From: Cyanobacteria bacterium M_surface_10_m1_298
GTDB taxonomy: Bacteria > Cyanobacteriota > Cyanobacteriia > PCC-6307 > Cyanobiaceae
DNA: 64,000 nt
Direction: 5' to 3'
Assembly (NCBI GenBank): GCA_016882485.1
Contig: VGPT01000002.1
Span: 1 to 64,000 of the forward strand
Position numbers and translations under genes: made by a program. The notes under the pieces are model-generated. The model made no database searches. It saw only the letters and a list, made by a program, of their open reading frames with translations, and was not told where the DNA came from. Below, piece by piece: positions 1 to 10,602 of the stretch (the stretch's first letter is position 1; every line of letters starts with the position of its first letter).

Positions 1-377
1 TGCTGGTGCTGCTGCGTTACCGCCAATACGTGTATCTCGGCGTGGATCCGATGGGGGCCGCCAGCGCCGGGTTGCCGGTGCGGCGGCTGCGTTTACTGCT
101 CACCCTGATCACGGCCTTCACCGTGGTCAGCGCGATGACGGCCGTTGGTGTGGTCCTAGTGATTGGTCTGATGGCAGCACCAGCCCTGCTGGCGTTAGCG
201 GGCGCCAGGAGTTTGAGACAGGCGCTCTGGCGCTCGGCCCTGGCCGGCACCGCCCTCAGTGGAGCGGGCTTCTGGCTGGCGATTCAGCCCAGCATCAACC
301 TGCCGCCGGGCCCCTTGATCGGGGTGCTTTGCCTGGCGCTCTTGCCCCTACGGCCGCTTCTTCACGGCGATCGGTGA
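1..377 (+). CDS. Metal (Zn/Mn-type) ABC transporter permease, C-terminal part, truncated by window start
   Basis: ORF 6..377 open to window edge; hydrophobic helices (AVGVVLVIGLMAAPALLALAG) typical of ZnuB/MntB permeases. Confidence 0.7.
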   Translation, partial: LVLLRYRQYVYLGVDPMGAASAGLPVRRLRLLLTLITAFTVVSAMTAVGVVLVIGLMAAPALLALAGARSLRQALWRSALAGTALSGAGFWLAIQPSINLPPGPLIGVLCLALLPLRPLLHGDR

Positions 378-794
378 GCCGCCAATGGCAGCCACCGGCA
401 CGGCGGCGGGCACCTTGCTGGGGATGGCCGGGGAGGCCAGGTTGCTCAGCAGTTCCGGCCGGTTGCTCTCGAAATGCAGGTGGGGACCACTGCTCCAGAT
501 CCCTGTATTGCCGCAGGTGCCGATCAGATCGCCGCGGCTGTAGCGGCCGGCCGCCTGGGCGCTATGGAGGTGGCTGTAGCTGGTCTGCAGGCCGTCTTCA
601 CCCGCCAGCACAAACGTGATCCCGTGGGTGTAGCTGCGCTCCACCCGTCCGATGCCGTCGTGGGCGGCATGCACCGGGGTTCCCACCGTGCAGGCGATGT
701 CGATCGCTGGATGTCCCGTGCGCACGTCCTGGGTGACCACCCCTGGCATCGGATTGAGCAACTGGAGGGCTGGAACCAGGAGGGCGACTGGCAA
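348..794 (-). CDS. M23-family metallopeptidase (LytM-like)
   Basis: GHPAIDIACTVGTPVHAAHDG, SYSHLHSAQAAGRYSRGDLIGTCGNTGIWSSGPHLHFE motifs. Confidence 0.85.
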   Translation of the reverse strand: MPVALLVPALQLLNPMPGVVTQDVRTGHPAIDIACTVGTPVHAAHDGIGRVERSYTHGITFVLAGEDGLQTSYSHLHSAQAAGRYSRGDLIGTCGNTGIWSSGPHLHFESNRPELLSNLASPAIPSKVPAAVPVAAIGGSPIAVKKRP

Positions 795-1006
795 GACAGC
801 TTCCGCAAAGGAAATCGGAAGAGAATCTTAAGTCACGACCCTTGAGACCCATCTGTCGTCTATGCGACCGTTCTGGGACTCAGCGGCATGGATTGCCGTC
901 CGAGGTGCCGAATTCCTGATAAAAGGCTCCTTTAAGGCAGCCCTGCTGGAGGGATGGGGGATTATTTCCGAGTTGGCGCCTCTAGGGCGTCTGTCTGGTT
1001 GTCTTC

Positions 1007-2614
1007 ATGCCCTCCTTGCGTTCTGCTGTTGTCTCTGTCTGCGGGCTGGCGGTGTTGGCGGCACAGGATTCCGCTCCTGTGTTTGCGGGGGGTGAGCGCG
1101 GCATTTCTCGATACGGCAGCAAAGAGCAGGTGACTTCGGTCACCCAGTTCTCCGACGTGCAGCCCACCGACTGGGCTTATCAGGCTCTGAGCAACCTGAT
1201 CGAGCGCTACGGCTGCGTGGCCGGCTATCCCAACGGCACCTACCGCGGCAGCCGTGCGATGACCCGCTATGAAGCGGCCGCCCTGCTGAACGCTTGCCTC
1301 GACCGGATCACCGAAGTGACCGACGAGCTCAAGCGCCTGATGAAGGAGTTCGAGAAGGAACTCGCCGTTCTGCGTGGCCGCGTGGATGGCCTCGAGGCCC
1401 GCGTGGGCGAACTGGAAGCAACTCAGTTCTCCACCACCACCAAGCTTTCGGGATTGGCGACCTACGTCATCGGCGCCAATTCCTTCACGGGATCGGCGGT
1501 TAACACTGGCGCCAACACTGCAAGGAGAAATAGCACCTATTCGCCAACCTTTGCGCTGCCTAATGCGACAACATTTAACTACGATGTTCAGCTCACCTTC
1601 GATACCAGTTTTACCGGAAAAGATCTGCTACGCACCAATGTGAGGGCGGGTAACTTTCAGGGAAGCGTTTTTGGAGGCACGCCCCATGCGCTTGCTCTGT
1701 CTGAGCTGGAAATTGCCTTCCAGGAAGATGCAGGGCCTGATCTGGTGGATATCAACAAAATCTTTTACCGGTTTCCTTTGGGGCAGTTCACGTTCACCCT
1801 CGGGGGGCGTGTTGGCCAGGAAGACATGCTGGCGCTCTGGCCCAGCGTGTATCCGGCTGACACCATCCTCAACGTGATGACGGTCAATGGAGCTCCGGGG
1901 GCCTACAGCAAGAACCTTGGAGCCGGCGCTGGCGCCTGGTGGCAAACCGGTGGTTTGAGCGTCAGTGCGAATTACGTGGCCTCAAATGGTGAATCCGGTA
2001 ATCCTTCGGTTCCAGAACCGCAGGGAGGAGGAGGAATTGGTAATCAGTTCTCTGGTGCCACTGGAACCGTTCAGGTTGCCTATCAGAAAGAGCAGTGGGG
2101 CTTGGCCGCGATCTGGAACTATGTGCAACCTGATAGTCAGTTTGTTCCCGGAACTACGCCTTTTGTGCATGGCGCCATTGACCACAATCCAAGTGCCAAA
2201 ACCAACGCAATTGGTTTAAGTGCTTACTGGCAGCCCTTGCAGAGCGGCTGGTGGCCTTCCTTGAGTCTTGGTTGGGGTCTCAATAGCACGACTTACAGTG
2301 TTGCCCAGCCTGTAGGAAGTTTGAGCACCAGTCAATCCTGGATGGCGGGCTTGGAGTGGTGGGATGTCTTCCGAAAAGGCAATGACTTTGGCTTCGCTGT
2401 AGCCCAGCCTGTCTTCGCCACAGCCCTCACAGGCGGCGTTACGCCAAACGACGGTAATTACGTTTGGGAGTGGTGGTACAAGTTCCAGGTCACTGACAAC
2501 ATCACTGTGACGCCGGCTTTGATCTATCTGAGCCGTCCCCTTGGCCAGCAAACACCCGCAGGAGAAAGCTTCCGCCAGTTCGGAGGATTGGTGAAGACGA
2601 GCTTCCGCTTCTGA
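1007..2614 (+). CDS. SLH-domain OprB-like porin (cyanobacterial outer membrane porin)
   Basis: Signal peptide, SLH domain FSDVQPTDWAYQALSNLIERYGCVAGYPNGTYRGSRAMTRYEAAALLNACLD, coiled coil, beta-rich barrel ending in F. Confidence 0.9.
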   Translation: MPSLRSAVVSVCGLAVLAAQDSAPVFAGGERGISRYGSKEQVTSVTQFSDVQPTDWAYQALSNLIERYGCVAGYPNGTYRGSRAMTRYEAAALLNACLDRITEVTDELKRLMKEFEKELAVLRGRVDGLEARVGELEATQFSTTTKLSGLATYVIGANSFTGSAVNTGANTARRNSTYSPTFALPNATTFNYDVQLTFDTSFTGKDLLRTNVRAGNFQGSVFGGTPHALALSELEIAFQEDAGPDLVDINKIFYRFPLGQFTFTLGGRVGQEDMLALWPSVYPADTILNVMTVNGAPGAYSKNLGAGAGAWWQTGGLSVSANYVASNGESGNPSVPEPQGGGGIGNQFSGATGTVQVAYQKEQWGLAAIWNYVQPDSQFVPGTTPFVHGAIDHNPSAKTNAIGLSAYWQPLQSGWWPSLSLGWGLNSTTYSVAQPVGSLSTSQSWMAGLEWWDVFRKGNDFGFAVAQPVFATALTGGVTPNDGNYVWEWWYKFQVTDNITVTPALIYLSRPLGQQTPAGESFRQFGGLVKTSFRF

Positions 2615-2646
2615 GTAGAAGCACTTCTTCACCAGGCAGTGACCTG

Positions 2647-2670
2647 AAACGCTCCTACTGCGGAGCGTTT
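2647..2670 (+). terminator. Rho-independent-like terminator after porin gene
   Basis: AACGCTCC-TACTGC-GGAGCGTTTT hairpin just after stop at 2614. Confidence 0.6.
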
Positions 2671-2846
2671 TGCGGGGCGGTCGTTCCTCGCTCCGTGGCC
2701 GGGGCAGACGAGCTGTGTTGCTGTTGCTCGGGGCGGGCCGGTTTGCGATACCCGCCGGAACCGCCGCCGCCACAGGCAAGAGCGGACGACGTTGTGGCAA
2801 AGACGGTGGCCACCAGGGCCAGGCTGAGGCTGCGCAGGGCGTTCAT
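2655..2846 (-). CDS. Small secreted Gly/Gln-rich hypothetical protein
   Basis: MNALRSLSLALVATVFATTSSALACGGGGSGGYRK...: signal peptide; internal start of the 2655..3101 ORF. Confidence 0.5.
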   Translation of the reverse strand: MNALRSLSLALVATVFATTSSALACGGGGSGGYRKPARPEQQQHSSSAPATERGTTAPQNAPQ

Positions 2847-2850
2847 GGGA

Positions 2851-3255
2851 TCAGTGTTGGTGAGTGGACTGTTGCACTGGGTGCTCTGAGCAGGGCATCC
2901 AGAGGTCGCCCATGGCGTGCACGCCCTCGCAGCCGAGTGCGCGCGCCTTTTCGAGGGCGACCTGCTTGCTGGGATAGGCGAGCAGCTGCTCCTGGGCGGC
3001 GACGCTGCTGTGGTGTTGATGCCCATTGGCTGGGCTGAGGGTCCAGATCCCCATGGCGTTGAGGCCAGCCACCACAACGCCCATGCCCACCACGCAGGCA
3101 TTCACCACGCCCATGCCCACCACGCCGAGGCTGAGCACTCCCATCGGCACCACGCCAATGCTCACCACTCCCATCGGCACCACGCCGATGGAAATGATTC
3201 CCAGCGGAGCGATGCCGATGGCAATCAGCTTGGGCGGTTCGCCGCAGCTGCTCAT
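2851..3255 (-). CDS. DUF3721-like protein with hydrophobic ~10-aa repeat region
   Basis: Internal start MSSCGEPPK; repeats (I/V)(I/V)SIGVVPMG; C-terminal CEGVHAMGDLWMPCSEH. Confidence 0.65.
   Translation of the reverse strand: MSSCGEPPKLIAIGIAPLGIISIGVVPMGVVSIGVVPMGVLSLGVVGMGVVNACVVGMGVVVAGLNAMGIWTLSPANGHQHHSSVAAQEQLLAYPSKQVALEKARALGCEGVHAMGDLWMPCSEHPVQQSTHQH
3075..3225. repeat. Degenerate ~30-bp in-frame tandem repeat inside the DUF3721-like gene
   Basis: cactcccatcggcaccacgccaatgctcac / cactcccatcggcaccacgccgatggaaat / gattcccagcggagcgatgccgatggcaat. Confidence 0.7.
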
Positions 3256-3263
3256 GCTCGATC

Positions 3264-3497
3264 TCAGTGGGTGTGCTGGGAGTGACCGCTGGATTGCCCA
3301 TGCTTCGAACAAGGCATCCATTGGTTGCCCATCTGGTGGGCTCCGGTGCAGTTGAAGTGCTTCTTGGCGGCGACCTCGGCTTCCGCTTTGGTGGCGTAAA
3401 GGGCAGGCACTCCCTCGGTTTTGGCGTGGGCGGCTCCAAACAGCTGAATGCTGATGGCCATGCTGGCCAAGCCAATCAACTGGAGAAACCGTTTCAT
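3264..3497 (-). CDS. DUF3721-family small secreted protein
   Basis: MKRFLQLIGLASMAISIQLFGAAHA signal; CTGAHQMGNQWMPCSKHGQSSGHSQHTH. Confidence 0.75.
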   Translation of the reverse strand: MKRFLQLIGLASMAISIQLFGAAHAKTEGVPALYATKAEAEVAAKKHFNCTGAHQMGNQWMPCSKHGQSSGHSQHTH

Positions 3498-3632
3498 GTC
3501 CGGGTTTGACGCAGCGTAAATCTAGGTCAACTCTCCAGTTGGATGGGTCTGGCGGAGTCTTGATGTCCTCAGATCGTCACCGGTCTGATCTGTCTAGGGT
3601 TGTTCCAGATTCCTGCTTGTGGAGGGTTTGAG

Positions 3633-4013
3633 ATGGATGCTCCGGCCCTGCGAATCGGCCAGGTGGCGGAGGCATCGGGCTTGCCGGTGAAGACGGTGCG
3701 CTTCTACTGCGATGAAGGTCTGATCGAAACGGTGGGTCGATCGTCTGGTGGCTACCGCCTGTTCGATCCCGACGTCGTGAATGAGCTGGGTTTGATTCGT
3801 GCGCTCCGTGCCATGGACGTTCCCCTCCCCGAGCTCAAGCGCATCCTTGATGTTCGGCGATCCGGACACTGCAATTGCACTGCGTTGAAGACCAGCATTC
3901 AGACGCGGATCCAATCGATCGATCAGCGCTTAACGGAGTTGGTGGCGATGAAAGCGGAACTGGCCCAGTTGTTGAGTTCCTGGAAGGAGTGTGGGGGCGT
4001 CAAGTCAGCTTGA
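3633..4013 (+). CDS. MerR-family transcriptional regulator (heavy-metal-responsive type)
   Basis: LRIGQVAEASGLPVKTVRFYCDEGLIETVGRSSGGYRLF winged-helix; HCNCTALK and KECGG cysteines. Confidence 0.88.
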   Translation: MDAPALRIGQVAEASGLPVKTVRFYCDEGLIETVGRSSGGYRLFDPDVVNELGLIRALRAMDVPLPELKRILDVRRSGHCNCTALKTSIQTRIQSIDQRLTELVAMKAELAQLLSSWKECGGVKSA

Positions 4014-4464
4014 ACCACTCCGGCACCGCTTCGAAGCAGGCAGCGTTTTTCTCGTTTTCCCGGGCTTCCACCTTCCAGCAGCAGCTGCGGCCGCCGTCGC
4101 GGCTTTGAAGCAGGTCATTCGCCCAGCCCCACACCAGTTCGGCACTGGCTTCCATCCCCACATTGCCCATCACCCGCAGGTCCAGGGCACCCTGCTGATG
4201 CAGTCGCTGCCATTGCTCCAGCAGCGGGTCATCGGCATTCACCAGAAAGGTGTGGTCAAACTGCTCGGCAAGCCGCGCCTCCAGGGCAGACAGGCTGGAG
4301 AAATCCACCACAAAACCGTTGGCATCGAGGCTTTTGGACTGGAACCAAAAGCTGAAACTGCGGCTGTAGCCGTGCACGAAGCGGCAGTGTCCGGGATGCC
4401 TCCACTGCCGATGGCAGCAGGGGTAGCCGCTGAAGGTCTTGCTGCAGGTGTAAGCGGCGGTCAT
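4000..4464 (-). CDS. 6-pyruvoyl-tetrahydropterin synthase / 6-carboxytetrahydropterin synthase-like
   Basis: CRFVHGYSRSFSFWF, DANGFVVDFSSL, FDHTFLVN motifs. Confidence 0.85.
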   Translation of the reverse strand: MTAAYTCSKTFSGYPCCHRQWRHPGHCRFVHGYSRSFSFWFQSKSLDANGFVVDFSSLSALEARLAEQFDHTFLVNADDPLLEQWQRLHQQGALDLRVMGNVGMEASAELVWGWANDLLQSRDGGRSCCWKVEARENEKNAACFEAVPEWFKLT

Positions 4465-4510
4465 GCCTGGGGGAGGGTGCGGGAGAATCGGTGCAGATCG
4501 ATGAAGGCCC

Positions 4511-5191
4511 TTGCAGGCATCATTTCAGCCCCCCGATCCAGCCCTGATCCGTTCGCTTCGTTTTAACGAGGCCGGATTGATCCCCGCCGTGGCCCAGGAC
4601 TGGCTCGATGGAGCGGTGCTGATGGTGGCCTGGATGAACCAGGAAGCGATTCAGCGCACCCTGGCCAGCGGAGAGGTGCACTACTGGAGTCGCTCCCGTC
4701 AGGAGCTGTGGCACAAGGGTGCCACCAGTGGGCACATCCAGATCCTCAGGGGCCTGCGCTACGACTGCGACGCCGATGTGTTGCTGCTCACAATCGAGCA
4801 GACCGGCGATGTGGCTTGCCACACCGGGGCCCGCAGCTGCTTCTACGACGACGGCCCGTCCCCCAGTGCCGGCGGTGCAGAGGCAGCCCCGCCGCCGGCG
4901 GATGTCTGCACGGAGTTGATGCGGGTGATCGAGGGGAGGCGGGATCAGCCCGAACCGGGTAGCTACACCAACAAGCTGCTGGAGGGCGGAGACAACCGCA
5001 TCCTCAAAAAGATCGGAGAAGAAAGTGCCGAGTTCGTGATGGCCTGCAAGGACAACAACCCCGAGGAGATGGCGGGGGAGGCGGCCGACATTGTCTTCCA
5101 TCTGCAGGTGGCCCTGGCCCATCACGGCGTGAGCTGGAGGCAGGTGCAACAGGTGCTGGCCCAGCGGCGAGGGGCACCCCGCCGGAGCTGA
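4511..5191 (+). CDS. hisIE: Bifunctional phosphoribosyl-AMP cyclohydrolase/phosphoribosyl-ATP pyrophosphatase
   Basis: [46 protein letters not shown] and C-terminal HisE domain [11 protein letters not shown]. Confidence 0.95.
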   Translation: MQASFQPPDPALIRSLRFNEAGLIPAVAQDWLDGAVLMVAWMNQEAIQRTLASGEVHYWSRSRQELWHKGATSGHIQILRGLRYDCDADVLLLTIEQTGDVACHTGARSCFYDDGPSPSAGGAEAAPPPADVCTELMRVIEGRRDQPEPGSYTNKLLEGGDNRILKKIGEESAEFVMACKDNNPEEMAGEAADIVFHLQVALAHHGVSWRQVQQVLAQRRGAPRRS

Positions 5192-5204
5192 TCAGAGCTG
5201 CTGC

Positions 5205-6326
5205 TCAGGGTTTGAGTCGAATCGGACTGCCGTGCCGCACCCCCATGCTGCCGCTGAGGATCACCCGTTCATTGCTGCTTAGGCCGGAGAGGACTGGATA
5301 AAGCCCCCCCTGGAGCGGACCGAGGGACACCGGCTTCTGCAAGGCCAACAGGGTGCCTTTGGGCAGGCGGCGCAGCGCCTTCAGATCGGCTTTGCCCGGA
5401 TCTCGTTCCAGATCCTCAAGGCTTCCCACCACGAAGATGAAGCTCTGACCGAAGCTTCGGGTCACGGCTGCAAACGGAACGGCCCATTGCCGTTCTGCTC
5501 CGAGCATCACCCGGGTGCGCAGACGTTGGCCGTTGCGCAGGAGGCCCTGGGGGTTGGCGATGGTCGCCTTGGCCAGCAGGGTCTGGCTGGCGTTGTTGAC
5601 GCCGGGGTCGATCAGGTTGATCCGACCTTCCGCCAGGGGGCGGGGGTTGAGGCCATCCAGCAGTTGGACCCGCTGGCCCTTGGTGATCGCATTGGCCTGG
5701 TTGGCTGGAATATCGATGCGGGCCTGCAGCTGTTCGTTGCGGATGATGCGGCTGAAAGGTGTGCCCGCCTGCACCACATCGCCGGGCTTGATCGTCACAT
5801 CGCCCATCACCCCGCTGATCGGGGCTCGGACATCCTTGTAGGCCAAATCGGCCTGTTTGGCGCGCAGGGCCTGCTGGGAGCCAATCGCCTTGGCCCGCAC
5901 CTCATCACGCTGTAGGGCGGTGGCCGCTCCCTGGCTCACCAACCCCTTGAAGCGTTGATAGGTGAGGGCATCGGTTTCGGCGGCGGCTCGCAGGGCGGCG
6001 ACATCAGCTCTGAGCTGCGTTTGATCAAGCACCACCAACAGTTGCCCGGCCTGCACGCTGTTGCCTCCTTGCACCAGCACCTGTTGCACTCGCCCGCCGG
6101 CTTGGGAGGCGAGTTCGATCTCCTTGGTGGCCTCCAGGGTGCTCACCGTGTCGAGGCTGCGCACAAAGGCTTCCTGCCGAGGCCGCTCAGCCTTCACGCC
6201 CATGGGAGGGCGACCTCCCGGTTGGCTGCAGCCAGACACCACGCTGGCCAGCACGGCTGCACGCATCGCCAGCTTCAGGCCGCTCGGCATCGCGAGGCTC
6301 AAGGATTTAGCCATGCTGACCTGCAT
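5205..6326 (-). CDS. RND efflux membrane fusion protein (HlyD-like periplasmic adaptor)
   Basis: [47 protein letters not shown]. Confidence 0.9.
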   Translation of the reverse strand: MQVSMAKSLSLAMPSGLKLAMRAAVLASVVSGCSQPGGRPPMGVKAERPRQEAFVRSLDTVSTLEATKEIELASQAGGRVQQVLVQGGNSVQAGQLLVVLDQTQLRADVAALRAAAETDALTYQRFKGLVSQGAATALQRDEVRAKAIGSQQALRAKQADLAYKDVRAPISGVMGDVTIKPGDVVQAGTPFSRIIRNEQLQARIDIPANQANAITKGQRVQLLDGLNPRPLAEGRINLIDPGVNNASQTLLAKATIANPQGLLRNGQRLRTRVMLGAERQWAVPFAAVTRSFGQSFIFVVGSLEDLERDPGKADLKALRRLPKGTLLALQKPVSLGPLQGGLYPVLSGLSSNERVILSGSMGVRHGSPIRLKP

Positions 6327-9300
6327 GCGCGCGGCGCTGGGGCCTCGAGAGCTCCCAGCCCTTGATCAGGCGGTAAACAGCGGGCACCACAAACAGGCTC
6401 AACACGGTGGCCACCAGCAAACCGGAGAACACCACCGTGCCGATGCTGATGCGGCTGCTGGCGCTGGCCCCGCTGGCCAGGAGCAGCGGCAGGAAGCCCG
6501 CCAGAGAGGAGATGGCGGTGAGCAGGATTGGCCGCAATCGGCTGATCGAGGCTTCGCGGATCGCCGCATCCAGGGTCAACCCTTCGCGCAGGCGTTGATT
6601 GGCGAATTCCACGATCAAGATTCCGTTCTTGGCGGCGAGGGCCACGAGCACCAGAAGGCCCATCTGGCCATAGACATCCAGGGGCAGGCCGCGCAGAGTC
6701 AGGCCTGCCAACGCCCCCAGGAGGGCCAGGGGCACCGTGATCAGGATGATCACCGGATCGAGCAGGTTGTCGTAGAGGGCACCCAGCAGCAGGCCCATCA
6801 CCAGAACCGCCAGGGCAAAAGCCCGGATGCTGCCGCCGCCGGCCTGGCGCTCCTCGCGGGCTAATCCGGCCCAGGCCAGTTCGACATTGCTGCCCTGCTG
6901 CCGTTGGATCTGCTCGAGGCTGGCCATCGCCTGGCCGCTGCTTACGCCAGGCCCCGGCAGGGCCTGAATCGTGATCGAGCGCACCAGGCGACTGTGGTTG
7001 ATCACGCTTGGCCCCGTGGAGGGCACCACCTGCACCACCTGTCCAATCGGGATCAGCTTTCCGCTGCGGTTACGCACCTGCAGGGCCAGAACGTCGTTCA
7101 CATCGCGGCGGCCCTGGCCGTCCAGTTGCACGATCACGCGGCGGACTTGATCGCCTTCAAAGCTGTCGTTCACATAGGTGCTGCCGAAGCTCGACTGCAG
7201 AGTGGCCACCAGCTCATCGAGATCCACGCCCAAGGAGGCCAGCTGCAGGCGATCGGGTTCCAGCCGCAACACCGGCGAATCGGCATTGAAGCGAGTGGAG
7301 ACCCGGGTGAACTGCCCGCTGGCATTGGCCGCCTGGATGAAGCGTTGGGCCTGCTGGGCGAACTGCTGAATGCTCAGTTGTCCATTGCTGATGTCGAGCA
7401 GTTCCAGCTCCAATCCCCCTTCGCTGCTGAAGCCGCGCACGGTCGGGGCTTCGCTCAGCATCACCACCGCCCCTTGCACCCTCTTCTGAAGCTGGCGATT
7501 GAGCCGTTGAACCACCTCGGCGGTGGAGGGCTGGCCTTCGCCGCGCTGGCCGATCGGGTGCAGCCGCACAAAGACCAGGCCCTTGTTGGGGCTGCTATCG
7601 CCAAAGGAGCGGCCGGCGTAGAAGTTGGCGCTGCGCAGAGCCGGCTCCGCCGCCAGGGTGCTGCGCACCTGCTCCATCACGGTCTGGGTGCGCTGCAGAG
7701 CCGAGCCTTCGGGCAGCACCACCACCCCGCGCAGTTGCCCGTTGTCCTCCTGGGGGATGAAGGCGCTGGGCCGCAGGCTGAGGCCCACGGCGGTGAGCAC
7801 CAGGCCCAGGGCCAGGGCAATCAGCAGGCGGCTCCTCTGCTGCAGGCTGCGTTCAAGCCAGCGGCCGTAGGGCTGCTCCAGCGATTCCAGCCAGCGCCGT
7901 GGCGGATCAATCCAGCGCAGCAGCCAGGCGGGTTCCCGCTGCTCTGCATGCAGGATGCGGCTGGCGGCCACCGGCGTGAAGCTGATGGCGTTGAAGGTCG
8001 ACACCACGATCGTGGCGCCAATGGTGATGGCAATCGGGGCGTAAAGACGGCCCACGCTGCCCTGCATGCCGAGCACCGGGATGAACACCACCAGCAGCAC
8101 CAGGGAGGTGGCCACTACGGCTCCACCCAGCTCGGCCATGGCCTCTCGGGCTGCCGCCAGCGGTGAGGCCCCCTGCTCGAGGCGGCGGCCGATGTCTTCG
8201 CTCACGACGATGGCGTCGTCCACGACCAGGCCCGAGGCCAGCACCATGCCAAACAGGCTGAGGGTGTTGATCGAGGTGCCACTCAAGTTGATCAGGGTGA
8301 TCGAACCCAGCAGAGACACCGGCACCGCCAGGGCGCTGATCAAGGCCAATCGGCTGTTGCCCAGCCCGAGCAACAGAGCCAGGAACACCAGCAGCACCGC
8401 ATCCCGCAGGCTGGCGGCGGCTTCACCGATGCTTTGTCGCACCGTGTCGGCCTCATTCACGATCAGCTGCAAATCCACCCCAGGAGGGAAGCGGGGCTCG
8501 AGATCCGCCAGGGCGCGCTCCACAGCCTCGCTCACCTGGAGGGCGTTGCTGCCATCGCGCTGGAACACCCCCAGGGCCACGGTGGGGTCCCCCTTGAGGT
8601 TGGTGGCCACGTTGCTGTAGCTCTCGCTGCCCAGGCTCACCCGGCCGATATCGCGCAGCAGCACCACCCCACCTTCGGGGCCGCGCCCCACCACCAGCTG
8701 CTCGAGTTCCTCAGGGCTACGCAGGCGCCCTTCCATCTGCAGTGGCAGCGCGGTGACCTGTCCTGGCGGGACCGGTTCCTCGCCCACCTGCCCGAGGGCG
8801 GCGAGCACGTTCTGGGCTTCTAGGGCCTGGCGTACATCACCGATGGTGAGCTGGCGCTCCAGCAGAGCCGCCGGATTCAGCCACAGGCGGAAGGCCAGAG
8901 GGCTGCCACCGAAGAGGGTCACGTTCCCCACCCCCTCCACCCGTTGCAGGCGTTCCTTCACCACCTGGTTCACCCAGCCGCTCAGGAACAGATCGCTGTA
9001 GCGACCGTTCTCAGCGCTGAAACTGAGCACCATCAACAGGTCGTCGGAGCTGCGGCGCACCTGCACCCCCAACCGGGCCACCTGGGCCGGGAGCTGGCGC
9101 AGCACCTGGCTCACCTCGTTCTGGGCGTTCACCTGGTTGAGCTCCGGGGCCCCGCCGCGGAAGCTGAGGTTGATGCTGCTGCTGCCTGAGGTGCTGGTGG
9201 AGCGGATGCTGTCCAGCCGCTCGAGCCCGTTGAGTTGGCGCTCCAGCAGGGCCGTGACCCCTTGTTCCACCACTTCGGGGCTGCCGCCGGGATAGGTGCT

Positions 9301-9459
9301 GCTCACGCTCACTCGCCCCGGTGCGATCGCAGGCAGGTTCTCCACCTGCAGCTGCAGCAGGCTCAGGGCCCCCAGCAGCAGAAGAAGGGCGGTGAGCACC
9401 AGGCTCAGCACCGGCCGCCGCAAAAACAGATCCGAGATCGTGCGCTTGGGAGGGCTCAT
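6307..9459 (-). CDS. RND-family efflux transporter (AcrB/HAE1)
   Basis: 1050 aa; [26 protein letters not shown], two-repeat RND architecture. Confidence 0.95.
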   Translation of the reverse strand: MSPPKRTISDLFLRRPVLSLVLTALLLLLGALSLLQLQVENLPAIAPGRVSVSSTYPGGSPEVVEQGVTALLERQLNGLERLDSIRSTSTSGSSSINLSFRGGAPELNQVNAQNEVSQVLRQLPAQVARLGVQVRRSSDDLLMVLSFSAENGRYSDLFLSGWVNQVVKERLQRVEGVGNVTLFGGSPLAFRLWLNPAALLERQLTIGDVRQALEAQNVLAALGQVGEEPVPPGQVTALPLQMEGRLRSPEELEQLVVGRGPEGGVVLLRDIGRVSLGSESYSNVATNLKGDPTVALGVFQRDGSNALQVSEAVERALADLEPRFPPGVDLQLIVNEADTVRQSIGEAAASLRDAVLLVFLALLLGLGNSRLALISALAVPVSLLGSITLINLSGTSINTLSLFGMVLASGLVVDDAIVVSEDIGRRLEQGASPLAAAREAMAELGGAVVATSLVLLVVFIPVLGMQGSVGRLYAPIAITIGATIVVSTFNAISFTPVAASRILHAEQREPAWLLRWIDPPRRWLESLEQPYGRWLERSLQQRSRLLIALALGLVLTAVGLSLRPSAFIPQEDNGQLRGVVVLPEGSALQRTQTVMEQVRSTLAAEPALRSANFYAGRSFGDSSPNKGLVFVRLHPIGQRGEGQPSTAEVVQRLNRQLQKRVQGAVVMLSEAPTVRGFSSEGGLELELLDISNGQLSIQQFAQQAQRFIQAANASGQFTRVSTRFNADSPVLRLEPDRLQLASLGVDLDELVATLQSSFGSTYVNDSFEGDQVRRVIVQLDGQGRRDVNDVLALQVRNRSGKLIPIGQVVQVVPSTGPSVINHSRLVRSITIQALPGPGVSSGQAMASLEQIQRQQGSNVELAWAGLAREERQAGGGSIRAFALAVLVMGLLLGALYDNLLDPVIILITVPLALLGALAGLTLRGLPLDVYGQMGLLVLVALAAKNGILIVEFANQRLREGLTLDAAIREASISRLRPILLTAISSLAGFLPLLLASGASASSRISIGTVVFSGLLVATVLSLFVVPAVYRLIKGWELSRPQRRAHAGQHG

Positions 9460-10097
9460 GGCGAGGGGGCTGGATTCAACCCGGGCTGCTGCTGCAGCCA
9501 GCGCAGGGTTCGCTGATCCCGAGCACTGAGCTTGAGGATCGGAGTGGGGCCGGGTTTGATTGCCATCGCGTCTCCGGCTTGATCACTGTGGCCCCAGAGC
9601 CCGAAGGCATGGCCGAGCTCGTGAAGGCTCGTGGCCTCAATCGCCCGTTGGGCCTGTCCCGGGCTGATCAGCACGCTGACTTTCGGCTCCAACTGCCAGC
9701 CCTGCCCGCGCTGCACCTGTTGCAGTTCCAAAATCGCCCGCCCGTTGCTGGCTCGTCTGTTCAGCAGAGGGGGGCGACGCCGCTCCACACGCACCTGGGC
9801 TTGTGCGGGGTCGCTCACCAGAGTGATCCGTAGATGCTGCTGCCAGGTGGCCAGGGCGGACTGCACCGCCTGATGCCAGCGTTCGGCCCAGAGCGCCGCA
9901 GGCCCCTGCTCCAGCACCGGTTGCACCCACACACACCAGTGATCGCGGCGAGGCCACCCCGCGCTCGTGGGTTTCAACTGATGCCGGTAGTCGTGCTCGC
10001 TTGGAGGAGCAGCAGGCTGGTCGCGGAGCAGGGGGCCAGGGCTCGACCAGGGACGCACCTCGGCTGCAGCGGGGCAGGCGGGCGGTGGCAGCTCCAT
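9456..10097 (-). CDS. Matrixin-like metzincin zinc metalloprotease
   Basis: [13 protein letters not shown] with downstream DAMAI Met-turn; ATGA overlap with the RND gene. Confidence 0.8.
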   Translation of the reverse strand: MELPPPACPAAAEVRPWSSPGPLLRDQPAAPPSEHDYRHQLKPTSAGWPRRDHWCVWVQPVLEQGPAALWAERWHQAVQSALATWQQHLRITLVSDPAQAQVRVERRRPPLLNRRASNGRAILELQQVQRGQGWQLEPKVSVLISPGQAQRAIEATSLHELGHAFGLWGHSDQAGDAMAIKPGPTPILKLSARDQRTLRWLQQQPGLNPAPSP

Positions 10098-10101
10098 TGC
10101 G

Positions 10102-10602
10102 TTAGGCAGGCAGTCCCACACCTCGGGCCATCAGGGTGGCGAGCAGGGGGATCAGGGCGAAGCCCACCAGTTCAATGTTCAGGATCCAGGCCAGTCGCTT
10201 GGCGAGGGCTTCGCTCACCTGGGGAAGCTCACCTTTGCGCAGGGGGATCGCCCAAGTGATGTAGGTGATCGTTGGGTAGAGGGAGAGGCCACCCACGGAG
10301 AGGTAGATCCCCACCTTCCACCAGAACAGGGGGTTCTCGGTGTAGAAGGCGCCGCCCTGCCCGAAGTACATCACCCGCAGGATGCCGCTCACCAGCAGGG
10401 CCAGGGCGGCCATGCCATACACCACATCGGTGATCACCATCAAGGTGGCGTCCTTGCGGTTGGGGTTGGGCTGGATCAGGCGGCGCTCCAGCACCAGGGC
10501 GCCAAAACAGAGCATGAAGCTCAGGTAGTGCACGTAGGCCACACCCGCCCGGGGCAGCACTTCGGGGGAGAGATCGGCGAGCAGGGCCGAGAGGGCGGAC
10601 AT
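10102..10602 (-). CDS. DUF2214-type integral membrane protein
   Basis: MSALSALLADLSPEVLPRAGVAYVHYLSFMLCFGALVLERRL..., internal ATG at 10602. Confidence 0.7.
   Translation of the reverse strand: MSALSALLADLSPEVLPRAGVAYVHYLSFMLCFGALVLERRLIQPNPNRKDATLMVITDVVYGMAALALLVSGILRVMYFGQGGAFYTENPLFWWKVGIYLSVGGLSLYPTITYITWAIPLRKGELPQVSEALAKRLAWILNIELVGFALIPLLATLMARGVGLPA

Noticed and set aside
2917-3285. Plus-strand ORF encoding a very His-rich peptide (HHNAHAHHAGIHHAHAHHAEAEHSHRHHANAHHSHRHH)
   Set aside because: It is the antisense of the MGVV repeat codons (reverse complement of ATG GGY GTG GTG gives CAC CAC RCC CAT); the minus-strand DUF3721-like frame has a credible N- and C-terminus.
6904-8166. 420-aa plus-strand ORF opposite the RND transporter
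   Set aside because: His/Gln/Ala-rich composition typical of antisense reading of a GC-rich coding gene; no domain recognisable.
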